A DNA stretch of 64,000 nt, taken from positions 1 to 64,000 of the forward strand of contig JAAUSO010000003.1 of NCBI GenBank assembly GCA_012033205.1, read 5' to 3'. A program made the position numbers and the translations under genes. The DNA is from Richelia sp. SL_2_1 (GTDB taxonomy: Bacteria > Cyanobacteriota > Cyanobacteriia > Cyanobacteriales > Nostocaceae). A model generated the notes under the pieces. The model saw only the letters and a program-made list of their open reading frames with translations. It was not told where the DNA came from and searched no databases. Shown piece after piece: positions 1-11,533 of the stretch. Each line of letters starts with the position of its first letter. The stretch's first letter is position 1.

Positions 1-242
1 AGCATAACCTCGATCAAAACCCGACTTATCAACTTACGAAAAATAACGCTTTTAATGCTTATTTTTACGAAGCGGTTCATGGAATTTACCTTATATTCAA
101 CATATTCAAAATGAAGCAAGTGGAATCAGCGCGATTTGTATTTACTAAGTCTCAATTCCCTACTTGCTTCACACTTTTGATGATAAACGACACGAGGAAA
201 CCTTTTATTTATCCACTTAATTAAAGACTAATTGGAATAAAT

Positions 243-922
243 TTATCCCTCTATCTCTCTTAACATTGCATCGATTCGAGCAACACCATCCCATTTTTCT
301 TGGCTTTTGTATAAATTCAGCGCTTGCTTTAAAGCTCCTGCTGCTTCTTTCGATTGACCTTTTTTCATGAAATTCTACCCCGTAACTCATAAGCTTGGGG
401 ATTTTTTGGATCTAATTCGATAATCTGTTCGTAAGCCCATTTCGCGCTATCATAGTCTCCTAAACGCAGCAAAATTAAAGCTAACCCAATATAGGCATTG
501 ACATTTTGGCGGTCAGCCTGTATGGACTTACGGTAAGCTTCCTTAGCAGTATTATTATCGCCCATGCTGCCACTAACGTAGGCTAAAGCATATTGATAAT
601 CGCCATTATTGGGATTGAGGGCTACAGCACGCCGGTAAGCTGCTAATGCGGCGGAATAATTTCCTTGTTGAGCATACAAGTAACCGATACCAGAATAAAT
701 ACTACCATTTTTGGGTTCTAAACTGGAAGCTTCTTGATAAACTCTGATTGCGCCATTATAATCCCCAGAATTTACCAGTCTGCGTCCTTCATCCAGCAGT
801 ATTTTTACCTGCTGAGTACTAGCCTGCGCCACTTTTACCTGAGCCTGAGCAGCAGTAGGTATTGCCGCTGCAACGCTTCCGAGCAAGAAAACACTGATTA
901 AAAAATATGTTCGATTGTACAC
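243..922 (-). CDS. TPR-repeat protein with signal peptide; main ORF 365..922, last TPR in the -1 frame (243..368)
   Basis: ORF 185 aa with N-terminal hydrophobic signal and repeated TPR motifs; the downstream frame 243..368 reads MKKGQSKEAAGALKQALNLYKSQEKWDGVARIDAMLREIEG and continues the TPR register across an ATGA overlap. Confidence 0.75.
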
Positions 923-1458
923 AGTTGAATACCCGAAAATTTTCGCTACTTTACGACAGCTTGAAATTATGCTTGTCCATTAAAACAAAAATATTCAATT
1001 TTGAAAACTCTACTAACGTACTTTTTTTTAAATTCATGACTACTTTATCATTACTGCTATACAAAAGCATTTTTTTCAGTAATTACTCGGTGATGAGATT
1101 TTTGACTCTTTTGAGCAATAAATATCCGTTTTAAAGGATGGAATGCTTTCGGGCTTTTCCATTGTAGGCAACAATCGATTTTACACACATTATCTCGTTT
1201 TGAATCGCCTTTGAATGTAATACTGCCTACAATTAAGGGATGAGTTTTAGAAAATAATTAACATTCTATGGGATGTTTTATCTTTATATATGGAATAAAG
1301 GCTGTTTTCAATTCTGGTGTTTGAGATAATAGACCATTCATTGTCAAGATGAATCTGCGTTGCGAAGACAATTGATCGTAAAACAGTAGATAGAGGGATT
1401 TATTTGATTGCGGAATCATCAAAAATAGAGATGAAAACAGTCTGCTTGAGGTAAATCT

Positions 1459-1788
1459 ATGATTATCACCACTACTGATGTAATTCAGGGAGCCATTGTT
1501 GAATCATATTTGGGTGTTGTAACCGCCGAAGTTGTCTATGGTAGTAATTTCTTACGCGATTTTTTAGCTGGGATAAGAGATGTTATCGGTGGACGCACGG
1601 GTAGTTACGAGCGTTTATTTGAAGAAGGACAACAAAAAGCACTAGCAGAATTACAACAACGAGCGCAGCGTTTGGGAGCGAATGCTGTTATTGGTATTGA
1701 AATTGATACCGGCACAATCAATGTTGACCAATCCGGTGTTTTATTACTAATTACTGCTGTTGGTACTGCTGTCAGAATACGTGAATGA
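1459..1788 (+). CDS. YbjQ/UPF0145 family protein
   Basis: MIITTTDVIQGAIVESYLGVVTAEVVYG...ANAVIGIEIDTGTI is typical of the family. Confidence 0.8.
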   Translation: MIITTTDVIQGAIVESYLGVVTAEVVYGSNFLRDFLAGIRDVIGGRTGSYERLFEEGQQKALAELQQRAQRLGANAVIGIEIDTGTINVDQSGVLLLITAVGTAVRIRE

Positions 1789-2266
1789 CACCAGCACAAG
1801 CTGCATTACTATGAATATTTTCGCCAAAAAGCTGAATAAATTCCCGGCATTCTGGAAACACGATTTTTGAGCAATTATTTTGATTCAATTATCATGTCTC
1901 CAGTATGTTGTTATCTACTATATTTAAAGCAGAATCTTTTCAATCATCTGCTTTTTATCAAGCATTTTAGCTTCAAGCAATTGATGCATCAAGATTAGAT
2001 CATATATTGGTCTAGTTATTACTAATTTGTTATTCTATATTCATCAATGAAATTTAATATTTATCTCAAAATACTCTTAATAAAAATTAACTTTTTTATT
2101 TAATAAAAATTCATCTTTTTCAGACCAAGATACTAGCTAAAGATAGAGTTACAAACTATTCCGTTGGATAGATATGGATAATTTAAAATTATAATTTAAT
2201 TACTAATTATAAGCAGTGGAATTGCTTAAAAAAAATTAGTGAGAAAGTCAGGAGAAACGTTTTAAA

Positions 2267-2881
2267 ATGTCTTACGTAAATAGAGTAGGTGAAGAAGTAA
2301 TTACAGAACCTGGGGTAGCAAGTAGAGTTGTAGATTATCATGATCGCGTTCGTTGGGGTCCAATAATTTCCGGCTTGTTAGTTGGTTTAGCTACTCAGTT
2401 AATTTTGAGTGCATTGTTTGGTGCCATTGGAGCCACTTTTGTATCCGATTCCGGCGCACCTCGTACCATTACACCCGATATTGCAGGTAATGTAGGGATT
2501 TGGTCAACAATTGCTTTATTAATTTCTCTGTTTGTTGCCGGTTGGATTACAACTCGTGCTTGTGGGCCGATGAACCGCAGTACAGCTTTGTTAAATGGTG
2601 CAATTCTTTGGGCTACAACCTTAGCTGTTAGTTCTTGGTTATTAGCTAACGGTGTAGCGGGTACTTTCGGTGTTGCAGCTTCTAATGCAGGTGAAGTTAT
2701 TAATCAGATAGGCGTACCGCAAAATGCACCTAATGTGACTGCACAACAAACCCGTGAGATTGCTGCTGCAACTTCCAGAGGTTTGTGGTGGTTTGTATTC
2801 GGTTCTTTACTCGGATTAATAGCCTCAATGATTGGAGCAGCAGTAGGTGCGCGTACTCCCCGTGTCCGTCACCAAGATTAA
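2267..2881 (+). CDS. Membrane protein of unknown function (several TM segments)
   Basis: 204 aa ORF, hydrophobic segments; AGGAG-like sequence upstream. Confidence 0.7.
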   Translation: MSYVNRVGEEVITEPGVASRVVDYHDRVRWGPIISGLLVGLATQLILSALFGAIGATFVSDSGAPRTITPDIAGNVGIWSTIALLISLFVAGWITTRACGPMNRSTALLNGAILWATTLAVSSWLLANGVAGTFGVAASNAGEVINQIGVPQNAPNVTAQQTREIAAATSRGLWWFVFGSLLGLIASMIGAAVGARTPRVRHQD

Positions 2882-3001
2882 AAACTTGTATGTATATAAA
2901 ACTAAGTTTTAACTAAGTTTTAATAGTTTTCATAGTTTTCATAGTTTTCATAATTATTAAAAGCACCTGTTTACGGGTGCTTTTCAATTTTTGAATTAAA
3001 T

Positions 3002-3259
3002 TTACCACTTTAAAAAAGCGGCTTCGAATCCCTTTTCTCGGCGAATTTTTCCATCTTGCTCAAACCAATCAATAATTTGCTTTGTAGTTAATTCTTCGAC
3101 TGCAACATTATTTTCTTTAGCTATTTGCTGTAATACTCTGTGTGAAGAAATTGTCAATCGAGTCAGAAATTTCTCCGCAGAAGAAAGTAAAGCCGCATCA
3201 ACTTTAGCTGATTCTTCCAAAGTTAAAAATTGTGTCGTTGGTTGTTGTTGAAATTCCAT
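3002..3259 (-). CDS. Hypothetical protein
   Basis: 85 aa ORF; conserved-looking composition, no recognised domain. Confidence 0.5.
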
Positions 3260-3295
3260 AATTTCTATCTATACTATTAATAAGGGGTTAGGGGG

Positions 3296-3351
3296 AATTG
3301 GGAATTGGGAATTGGGAATTGGGAATTGGGAATTGGGAATTGGGAATTGGG
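3296..3351. repeat. Short tandem repeat (AATTGGG)8
   Basis: Eight consecutive 7-bp units read directly. Confidence 0.95.
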
Positions 3352-3450
3352 AATTGAGGAATATGCTCTATACATTAATCAATCATGGACATGGAGCATT
3401 ATAACAATCCAAAATTTAAAATCCAAAATCTAAAATCCGATAACTCCTAA

Positions 3451-4136
3451 CTATTTCCTCGCTTCTACTAAATAACCACAACGATGTTCGCCATTGATAA
3501 TCCAATGGGTACGTTCTACTGTACAATCGGGTAAAACAGCAGCAAACATCTCTAATTCATGTCCACAAACGCTGGGAAATGACTCCGCAACATTGGAAAT
3601 CGCACAATTATGCTCTAAAAAATAAATTTGTCTTCTACTTCTGAATCATCGGCTTCTACAGGATGATATTCAGCCATAAAACCTTCAGCTTTTCTCAGTT
3701 CAACTAAAGCTGCCACTCGAAGACGCAGCGCACCTTTACCTAAAAGTCGCCGATAATCTTGAGCTTTACGCTCCCATTGTTTTTGTAAAATCGAACTTAC
3801 TTGGTCTCGTCCTACAGTTTCTGCTAAAGTATCAAGTAAGGAAACAGCGAACTTGCCGTAACTATCCCCAACTTCTCGACGTAAGCGTTCCTTACCTTTA
3901 TCACTTAACCGATAAATGTGCTGCGGCCGTCCCATCTTTATTTGCTCGGAGGAATAAACTATTAACCCTTCACCCTCCAAATCTTTGAGGTGCCGACGAA
4001 TCGCTTGAGGACTAACGTTCAAGGCATCTGCAAGGCTCATCGCTGTAGCCTGCGATTCTTTGAGCAGAAATTCTAAGATATCCTGTTTGGTTGAGGACTG
4101 CTGGCTAGTTTCCATCGTCGTCCTAAAAATATTCAA
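3451..4136 (-). CDS. sufR: SufR iron-sulfur cluster biosynthesis repressor, interrupted by a -1 frameshift near its C-terminus
   Basis: N-terminal DeoR/ArsR-like wHTH (SLADALNVSPQAIRRHLKDLEGEGLIVY); C-terminal part EHNCAISNVAESFPSVCGHELEMFAAVLPDCTVERTHWIINGEHRCGYLVEARK is in the next frame after an A6/T6 run at 3617-3622; divergent to sufB. Confidence 0.9.
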
Positions 4137-4152
4137 GAAAATTTAACTTAAA

Positions 4153-4166
4153 CAACATCAATGTTG
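4153..4166. promoter_or_regulatory. Putative SufR operator 1 (CAAC-N6-GTTG)
   Basis: CAACATCAATGTTG in the sufR-sufB divergent spacer. Confidence 0.8.
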
Positions 4167-4198
4167 TTAATCTAGCGTAAAATGAAGATAGATTAAAA

Positions 4199-4212
4199 CA
4201 ACTTGGTTGTTG
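4199..4212. promoter_or_regulatory. Putative SufR operator 2 (CAAC-N6-GTTG)
   Basis: CAACTTGGTTGTTG in the sufR-sufB divergent spacer. Confidence 0.8.
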
Positions 4213-4342
4213 TTTTAGTCTTCACCATTATTGTAACAGTAGCGTGACGTACAGTCACGTTTGGGTGGGAAGCCGCTATTTGATAGCCCGTCTCCCAACC
4301 TTAAAGAGGATACTAAGAAGCGATCTTGCGAGAATATTAACG

Positions 4343-5779
4343 ATGAGTGCAACTGTAACAACTTTAGTCAATCAGCCTTACAAGTACGGTTTTATTACTG
4401 ACATCGAGACGGATAGCATCCCTCGCGGATTAAGTGAGGACGTAATTCGGGTAATTAGTGCCAAGAAAAACGAGCCAGAATTTATGCTGGAGTTTCGTCT
4501 CAAAGCTTACCAGCAATGGCTGAAAATGACAGAACCAGATTGGGCAGCTGTCGGTTATCCTGCGATTGATTATCAAAATATTATCTATTATTCTGCGCCC
4601 AAACAAAGCGCTAAAAAGAAAAGTTTAGATGAAGTCGATCCAACTTTATTGGAAACCTTTGAAAAGTTGGGTATTCCTTTATCGGAACAGAAGCGTTTAG
4701 CCAATGTTGCCGTGGATGCAATTTTCGATAGTGTATCTGTAGCAACTACTTTTAAAGAGAAATTAGCAGAAGAAGGAGTTATTTTCTGTTCGATTTCCGA
4801 AGCTTTACAGGAACATCCGGAATTAATCAAAAAGTACCTGGGTAGCGTTGTTCCCGTTGTTGACAATTACTTTGCGGCGTTGAATTCTGCGGTTTTCAGC
4901 GATGGCTCTTTTGTTTTTATTCCCAAGGGCGTAAAATGTCCGATGGAACTGTCTACCTATTTCCGGATTAATAACGGCGATACGGGACAGTTTGAGCGGA
5001 CTTTAATCATTGCTGAAGAAGATAGTTACGTTTCTTATCTCGAAGGCTGTACCGCGCCCATGTACGATAGTAATCAGCTACACGCGGCTGTTGTGGAACT
5101 CGTAACCTTAGATAATGCCGAAATCAAATACTCTACCGTACAAAATTGGTACGCCGGAGATGAAAATGGTAAAGGCGGAATTTACAACTTTGTAACTAAG
5201 CGCGGTTTGTGTAAAGGCAAAAATTCTAAAATATCTTGGACTCAGGTAGAAACTGGTTCAGCGATTACTTGGAAGTATCCTAGTTGTGTATTAGTAGGGG
5301 ATAATTCTGTTGGTGAGTTTTATTCCGTAGCGTTGACTAATAATATGCAGCAAGCCGACACCGGAACCAAAATGGTTCATATTGGTAAGAACACTCGTTC
5401 TACAATTATTTCTAAAGGAATTTCTGCGGGTAAATCTAGTAACAGCTATCGCGGTTTGGTGAAAGTCAATCCCAAAGCTGACGGAGCGCGAAATTATTCT
5501 CAATGCGACTCAATGTTGATTGGTGATAATGCTCATGCCAATACTTTCCCTTATATTCAAGTACAGAATAATTCTGTCCAAGTAGAACATGAAGCTTCAA
5601 CTTCCAAAATTGGGGAAGACCAACTATTTTACTTTGCTCAGCGTGGTATTTCCACAGAAGACGCAATCGCAATGATGATTAGTGGCTTTTGTAAGGATGT
5701 ATTTAATCAGCTACCAATGGAATTTGCTGTGGAAGCTGATAAACTATTGAGTTTGAAGTTGGAAGGAAGTGTTGGATAG
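4343..5779 (+). CDS. sufB: Fe-S cluster assembly protein SufB
   Basis: [17 protein letters not shown]...; strong SufB motifs ([43 protein letters not shown]). The ORF track start at 4244 is probably too early. Confidence 0.95.
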   Translation: MSATVTTLVNQPYKYGFITDIETDSIPRGLSEDVIRVISAKKNEPEFMLEFRLKAYQQWLKMTEPDWAAVGYPAIDYQNIIYYSAPKQSAKKKSLDEVDPTLLETFEKLGIPLSEQKRLANVAVDAIFDSVSVATTFKEKLAEEGVIFCSISEALQEHPELIKKYLGSVVPVVDNYFAALNSAVFSDGSFVFIPKGVKCPMELSTYFRINNGDTGQFERTLIIAEEDSYVSYLEGCTAPMYDSNQLHAAVVELVTLDNAEIKYSTVQNWYAGDENGKGGIYNFVTKRGLCKGKNSKISWTQVETGSAITWKYPSCVLVGDNSVGEFYSVALTNNMQQADTGTKMVHIGKNTRSTIISKGISAGKSSNSYRGLVKVNPKADGARNYSQCDSMLIGDNAHANTFPYIQVQNNSVQVEHEASTSKIGEDQLFYFAQRGISTEDAIAMMISGFCKDVFNQLPMEFAVEADKLLSLKLEGSVG

Positions 5780-6043
5780 ATTTTCTTGGTTATCAATTTT
5801 AGATTTTAAATTTTGCGGAAAGTTTGGGGTGTAGATTCTCGAACCCCAAAACTTTCCAAGATGGATTTTGGATTGAAGTTGGGAATTTCTGCGTGATTTT
5901 TCCGGATTTTTCGGGATTTGTTAAATCCTGTTCGCTTAAATCAAGTTAGAAGTTTTTCAAGAGTTGCTTGAAACAATCTAAAATCTAAAATCCAAAATTA
6001 TTGAAAGCGCTACTACATACCTGAAGAAATATAGAATAGAAAA

Positions 6044-6832
6044 ATGATTGTTGAAAATAGTAAAATTGTGCTGTCAGTAAAAGATTTGACGGCTAATGTT
6101 GATGGCATCGAAATTCTCAAAGGTGTAAATCTTGAAGTGCGTGCTGGGGAAATTCATGCGATTATGGGACCAAATGGTTCTGGGAAAAGTACATTTTCTA
6201 AAGTTTTAGCGGGGCATCCTAGTTATGAAGTGACTGGTGGTGAAGTGATTTTTCAAGGACAAAATCTTTTGGAAATGGAACCCGAAGAACGTGCGAGACA
6301 TGGTATATTTTTAGCATTTCAATATCCTTTAGAAATACCTGGTGTGAGTAATTTAGATTTTTTAAGAGTTGCTTATAATTCTCGACGTAAAGCACAGGGT
6401 TTAGAAGAGATAGACGCGTTTGATTTTGATGATGTGGTAGAAGAAAAGTTGGAAGTGGTGAAAATGGATTCTGCTTTTCTCAGTCGTAGTTTAAATGAAG
6501 GGTTTTCCGGTGGTGAGAAAAAGCGCAATGAAATTCTTCAAATGGCACTTTTGCAACCGGATTTAGCAATTTTGGATGAAACCGATTCTGGTTTAGATAT
6601 TGACGCGCTCAAAATCGTCGCCAATGGTGTAAATCAGTTGACTACTCCAGAAAATGCCACCATCATGATTACCCATTATCAACGATTGCTTAATTATATT
6701 GTCCCAGATTACGTTCATGTAATGGCAAAAGGACAGATCATTAAATCCGGTAGTAAAGAGTTAGCTTTAGAGTTAGAAGCTGAAGGTTATGACTCAATTT
6801 TAGAAGAAGCTGGTGTTGAGGTGGGTGTGTAA
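6044..6832 (+). CDS. sufC: Fe-S cluster assembly ATPase SufC
   Basis: Walker [27 protein letters not shown] signature. Confidence 0.96.
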   Translation: MIVENSKIVLSVKDLTANVDGIEILKGVNLEVRAGEIHAIMGPNGSGKSTFSKVLAGHPSYEVTGGEVIFQGQNLLEMEPEERARHGIFLAFQYPLEIPGVSNLDFLRVAYNSRRKAQGLEEIDAFDFDDVVEEKLEVVKMDSAFLSRSLNEGFSGGEKKRNEILQMALLQPDLAILDETDSGLDIDALKIVANGVNQLTTPENATIMITHYQRLLNYIVPDYVHVMAKGQIIKSGSKELALELEAEGYDSILEEAGVEVGV

Positions 6833-8177
6833 TGAATATACAAGTTTCTCCTAGTTCAATTCCCAACTCTACACAAACAAATTTATCCAATGGGCATTTA
6901 AATCAAGATGTTTATTTGAATGGATTGTTAGATAAAGTTAGCGTGATAAAAAGTCAAGGATGGCTGCAAGAATTAAAAGATAATGCTGCTAATTGGGTGC
7001 GTCATTCCGCATTACCAACAAAAAAGATGAAGAATGGCGATTTACCGATTTATCCCCATTACGTGAATTGGATTTTAATCTAGAAACGAATAATTCTGTA
7101 TCCCCAGATTTTGCTGATTTTACAGCAATTAGTGATACTCGTTTGGTATTTGTAAATGGTGTATTTGTTAAAGAACTATCAGCGATCGCCAATTTACCAG
7201 ATGGAGTTGTAGTTAGCAATTTATCTGGTTTATCTAATTTGGATGGTGAATTAGTTAAGGAATATTTAGCACAGTCTGAAGGTGCTTTAGAAGTATTTAC
7301 GGCTTTGAATACAGCCGGAATTAACGATGTAGCGGTGATTTGGCTATCTCGCAATGCAATAGTAGAAACACCAATACATTTAGTATTTATTACCACTGGA
7401 AATCAAATAATTTCTCAACCACGTTGTTTGGTAGTAGCTAAAAGTAATTCTCAGGTGACATTTGTCGAAGAATTTATTAATGGAAGTACTGGGGAAGAAG
7501 ATAAACAAGTTTATCTAAATAACGTCGTTACAGAAATTTGGGTAGATGAAAACGCAGGGGTAAATCATACCAGAATAGAAAACGATAGTGTAGAAGCTTT
7601 TCATATTGGGAAAACAGCAGTTACTCAAGCTCGTAACAGTCGCTATATCTGTAATGCAATCACTTTAGGTGGAAAGCTATCGCGACATAATTTAGAAATA
7701 TTACAAACTGGCGAACAAACCGAAACAACTCTTAATGGTTTGACAATAATTTCCGGTACTCAGTTGTCAGATACTCATAGCGCCCTTGCTCTGAATCATC
7801 CTTACAGTAACAGCAAACAGTTACAGAAAAACATCATAGGGGATAAAGCTCATGGGATATTCAACGGTAAAATATTCGTTCCCAAAGCCGCACAATTAAC
7901 AGACGCATCGCAGTTAAATCGTAACTTGCTGCTATCTCCTCAAGCACGAGTAGACACCAAACCACAATTAGAAATCACCGCCGATAATGTAAAATGCGCT
8001 CATGGAGCTACAGTAAGTCAATTAGAAGATGATGAAATTTTCTATTTACAAAGTCGGGGAATCAATGAAAATAACGCTCGTCACCTATTAATTAACGCTT
8101 TTGCAGCCGAAATCATCAATCAAATACCTGTTCCTTCCCTGCGTCAAAATTTAACTCAAACAGCCAATCAATTTTAG
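6832..8177 (+). CDS. sufD: Fe-S cluster assembly protein SufD, split over two frames (6832..7083 and 6993..8177)
   Basis: N-part ends ...WVRHSALPTKK; the -1 frame continues DEEWRFTDLSPLRELDFN..., the conserved SufD junction; interruption at A6 run 7020-7025. Confidence 0.92.
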
Positions 8178-8229
8178 ATTTTAAATTTTGGATTTTAGAT
8201 TGAAGAAATAATAGTTGCTACTCGAATAG

Positions 8230-8476
8230 TACTTGTTTTTTTCTCTCTATTGTTTGTGGTTGTTTTCAATCAGTAATATTTGAGAATGAATGATAGAAGT
8301 AAGATTTATTTGGCAACTAACATTCAATCTTTAATCCAAAATCCTGTTATGGAGTGTAATATTACTTGTTTGTTCTCTCTCTATTGTTTGTGGTTTTTTG
8401 AAATCAATAATCTTTGAGAATGAATGATAAAAGTAAGATTTATTTGGCAACTAACATTCAATCTTTAATCCAAAAT
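8230..8476. repeat. Tandem direct duplication, two ~113 bp copies (8230..8342 and 8363..8476)
   Basis: Both contain TACTTGTTT..TCTCTCTATTGTTTGTGGTT and TTTGAGAATGAATGATARAAGTAAGATTTATTTGGCAACTAACATTCAATCTTTAATCCAAAAT. Confidence 0.9.
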
Positions 8477-8479
8477 AGT

Positions 8480-9742
8480 ATGGCTTTCACTCAAGAAAAA
8501 ACCCTTGCTGATCAGGTTCGTCGAGACTTCCCAATATTACACCAAGAAGTTAACGGTAAACCTTTAATTTACTTAGATAACGCCGCAACATCTCAAAAAC
8601 CTTTATTCGTACTTGATACTATTCGTGACTACTACGAAAAGTACAATTCTAACGTACATCGTGGCGCACATCACCTCAGCGCTAAAGCTACTGATGCATA
8701 CGAAGCAGCACGAGATAAAGTTGCTCAATTTATCAACGCCAAATCTCGCGAAGAAATCGTTTTTACCCGTGGTGCGACTGAAGCGATAAATTTGGTTGCT
8801 TACAGTTGGGGAATGAATAACTTACAACCGCAAGATGAAATTATTCTTTCGGTGATGGAACATCATAGCAATATCATACCGTGGCAATTAGTGGCTCAGA
8901 AAACTGGTGCTGTATTGAAATACGTTGAACTAACACCAGAAGAAACTTTTGATTTAGAACAGTTTAAAAAACTGCTTTCCGAGAAAACAAAATTAGTATC
9001 AATTGTTCACGTTTCTAACACCTTGGGTTGTATTAATCCGGTAGCAGAAATTTGTCGATTAGCTCATAAAAACAAGGTAAAAGTATTAATTGATGCTTGT
9101 CAAAGTGTACCTCATATGCCCGTTGATGTACAACAAATTGACTGTGATTGGTTGGTAGCTTCCGGACATAAAATGTGCGCTCCTACAGGTATAGGCTTCT
9201 TGTATGGTAAATTAGCAACCTTGCAAGCAATGCCGCCATTTATGGGTGGTGGAGAAATGATTGCCGATGTATTTTTAGACCATTCCACCTACGCAGAATT
9301 ACCCCATAAATTTGAAGCCGGTACTCCCGCAATTGGTGAAGCGATAGCTTTGGGTGCAGCAGTGGATTATCTTAATAATATAGGCATGGATAAAATCTAT
9401 GCTTATGAATCGGAATTAACTGGTTATTTATTTGAACAATTAGAAAAAATACCACAACTGAGAATTTATGGTCCAAAACCTGATGAAAAAGGTTATGGAA
9501 GGGCTGCATTAGCTGCATTTACTGTTTCGGAAGTTCATCCCAACGACTTATCCACCTTATTAGATAACGAAGGTGTGGCGATTCGTTCTGGACACCATTG
9601 TACCCAACCACTGCATCGGATTTTAAACGCTCCCGGTACAGCAAGAGCTAGTTTATCTTTTTACAATACTCGTGAAGAAATCGATACTTTTATTACAGCT
9701 TTCAAAGACACTTTGGACTTCTTTAGCAGTATGATTAGTTAA
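8480..9742 (+). CDS. sufS: Cysteine desulfurase SufS
   Basis: [20 protein letters not shown]..., PLP-lysine motif [24 protein letters not shown] start 8414 lies inside the duplication and is unlikely. Confidence 0.95.
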   Translation: MAFTQEKTLADQVRRDFPILHQEVNGKPLIYLDNAATSQKPLFVLDTIRDYYEKYNSNVHRGAHHLSAKATDAYEAARDKVAQFINAKSREEIVFTRGATEAINLVAYSWGMNNLQPQDEIILSVMEHHSNIIPWQLVAQKTGAVLKYVELTPEETFDLEQFKKLLSEKTKLVSIVHVSNTLGCINPVAEICRLAHKNKVKVLIDACQSVPHMPVDVQQIDCDWLVASGHKMCAPTGIGFLYGKLATLQAMPPFMGGGEMIADVFLDHSTYAELPHKFEAGTPAIGEAIALGAAVDYLNNIGMDKIYAYESELTGYLFEQLEKIPQLRIYGPKPDEKGYGRAALAAFTVSEVHPNDLSTLLDNEGVAIRSGHHCTQPLHRILNAPGTARASLSFYNTREEIDTFITAFKDTLDFFSSMIS

Positions 9743-9814
9743 ATTGATGGTAATTAACTGTGAATAAATTGTACAATTAATACATCAGTAATATTTGATA
9801 TTGAGAGGTCAAAT

Positions 9815-10159
9815 ATGAAAAACGTTATTTCCTTGGGGTTGTTAACCTTATCCATAGGCTTAATTCCAATCATTTATGATCAGAAAGTGTTGGGAAAATC
9901 TGAATTAATTGTCCAGCAAAATAATCCGGAAAATGTGAACGTATCTCCAGATTTTGGTTATATTCAAACCAGAAATGGACGAATTGCCATTAACACAGAT
10001 AAAACTTATTCTATCTATAATCAAGATGGTAAAGTTGTGGCAGAAAACATTAGTTTAGAAGAATTACAAGCCAAACATCCGGAATTACACGAGATTATCA
10101 AAGACTCAATAGCTAATGAAAACTTGATGATGGATGCGGGTATTGGTATCGGTAGATAA
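9815..10159 (+). CDS. Small secreted/exported hypothetical protein
   Basis: 114 aa with N-terminal hydrophobic leader; AG-rich RBS upstream. Confidence 0.6.
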   Translation: MKNVISLGLLTLSIGLIPIIYDQKVLGKSELIVQQNNPENVNVSPDFGYIQTRNGRIAINTDKTYSIYNQDGKVVAENISLEELQAKHPELHEIIKDSIANENLMMDAGIGIGR

Positions 10160-10207
10160 ATAGCTCCAAAAATATTTTTGCTCGACGATTTGTGTCAATT
10201 ATCAAAG

Positions 10208-10885
10208 ATGATTAATCTTGGTAATTGGCATTATTTATTTCAATTAAAATCTAAATATATTGCAGGAGCGAATTGCGTGTCATACAGCGATTTTACCTTA
10301 TCTAAAGTCAGAAAAGCCTTTGACCTAACTATCTCTGATACAATCGATATATTTGCTTTTGTACCTGAAATCGAAACCCCAATATTACTTACAGAAACTT
10401 TAGCAGAAAATCTTCCATTAGCATTAGCCAGCAATACAGAAAAATCTCGTTCTGAAATGATTATTTCACCGATTTTAATTGCGGTGAGAAAGTATTTAAA
10501 AAATCAAATAAGTTTATTTTCTGGTATTGATTTTACAGTTGATTCTAGTCAAGGTTTGCACGGTAATTGCGATTTTATTATTAGTGGTTCACCAGAATTA
10601 CTGATATTAAATGCTCCTATTTTTACTATTGTCGAAGCTAAAAAAGAAAATATTAATGCAGGTTTAGGTCAATGTGTTGCAGAAATGCTTGCAGCTAAAA
10701 TATTTAATGAAAAAGAAGGAAATAATATTCCGATTATTTACGGAACAGTCACTACTGGAACTAACTGGAAATTCTTAAAACTTATGGAAAATATTGTAGA
10801 GATTGACCTTAACGAATATTATATTAATAATGTAAGTAAAATATTTGGAATCTTGTGTCATATTTCTAAAAAAACAGCTTTATAA
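10208..10885 (+). CDS. Hypothetical protein with PD-(D/E)XK nuclease-like core (CDFII...[23 protein letters not shown])
   Basis: ORF reported from TTG 10178; first ATG 10208; D...ExK...Q pattern. Confidence 0.6.
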   Translation: MINLGNWHYLFQLKSKYIAGANCVSYSDFTLSKVRKAFDLTISDTIDIFAFVPEIETPILLTETLAENLPLALASNTEKSRSEMIISPILIAVRKYLKNQISLFSGIDFTVDSSQGLHGNCDFIISGSPELLILNAPIFTIVEAKKENINAGLGQCVAEMLAAKIFNEKEGNNIPIIYGTVTTGTNWKFLKLMENIVEIDLNEYYINNVSKIFGILCHISKKTAL

Positions 10886-10894
10886 ATCAAAAAA

Positions 10895-11527
10895 ATGGTT
10901 GTAACTAATACCCTCGCAGAACAGCGAACCGTACTGCATAACATTAGCTGGGAAACGTTTGAAACCTTGCTAAAAGAAACTGGTGAAGATAGAGCTTCTC
11001 AATTTGCTTATGACGGTAGTATCTTAGAAATTATGACTCCGCTTTTTGAACACGAAAATCCCAAATGCAATTTTCATAATCTGATTATTGCATTAGCTGA
11101 AGAAATGAATATAGAAATCAAAAGTGCTGGTTCGACAACTTTAAAAAGAAAAATTGTCAGAAAAGGAATCGAACCAGATAACTGTTATTATATTCAAAAT
11201 GAATTAGCCGTCAGAGGCAGAGAAACACTCGATTTAACTAGTTCTCCAGCACCGGATTTAGCAATTGAAATTGATATTACCAGTAGCTCAGTTGATAAAT
11301 TGGATATTTACTCGGCTTTAGGTGTAAATGAATTGTGGAGATATGACGGTAACAATTTAAAATTCTATCATTTGCTGGAACATGAATATGTGGAATGTGA
11401 ATTTAGTATTGCTTTTCCTTTACTGTCGGTAAAAGATATTAGTAAATTTATCGAACAAAGTAAAACCATGGGAGAAATTGCTTTACTAAAGTTATTCCGA
11501 AATTATGTGAAAGAGAAGATGGGATAA
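10895..11527 (+). CDS. Uma2 family endonuclease-like protein (DUF820)
   Basis: APDLAIEIDITSSSVDKLDIYSALGVNELWRYDG is typical. Confidence 0.85.
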   Translation: MVVTNTLAEQRTVLHNISWETFETLLKETGEDRASQFAYDGSILEIMTPLFEHENPKCNFHNLIIALAEEMNIEIKSAGSTTLKRKIVRKGIEPDNCYYIQNELAVRGRETLDLTSSPAPDLAIEIDITSSSVDKLDIYSALGVNELWRYDGNNLKFYHLLEHEYVECEFSIAFPLLSVKDISKFIEQSKTMGEIALLKLFRNYVKEKMG

Positions 11528-11533
11528 TTCGTA

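Noticed and set aside
907-1134. ORF 907..1134 (75 aa)
   Set aside because: AT-rich, F/L/S-biased translation of intergenic DNA overlapping the TPR gene start; no coding support.
4588-5672. Antisense ORFs inside sufB (4588..4866, 5291..5503, 5466..5672)
   Set aside because: Opposite strand of a strongly conserved gene, no recognisable domains; by-products of codon structure. Same for antisense ORFs in ATPase, crtQ, cobQ, htrA, recQ and others.
8414-8479. N-terminal extension of SufS from ATG 8414
   Set aside because: Lies entirely within the tandem duplication and precedes the normal SufS start [20 protein letters not shown]; treated as leader sequence.
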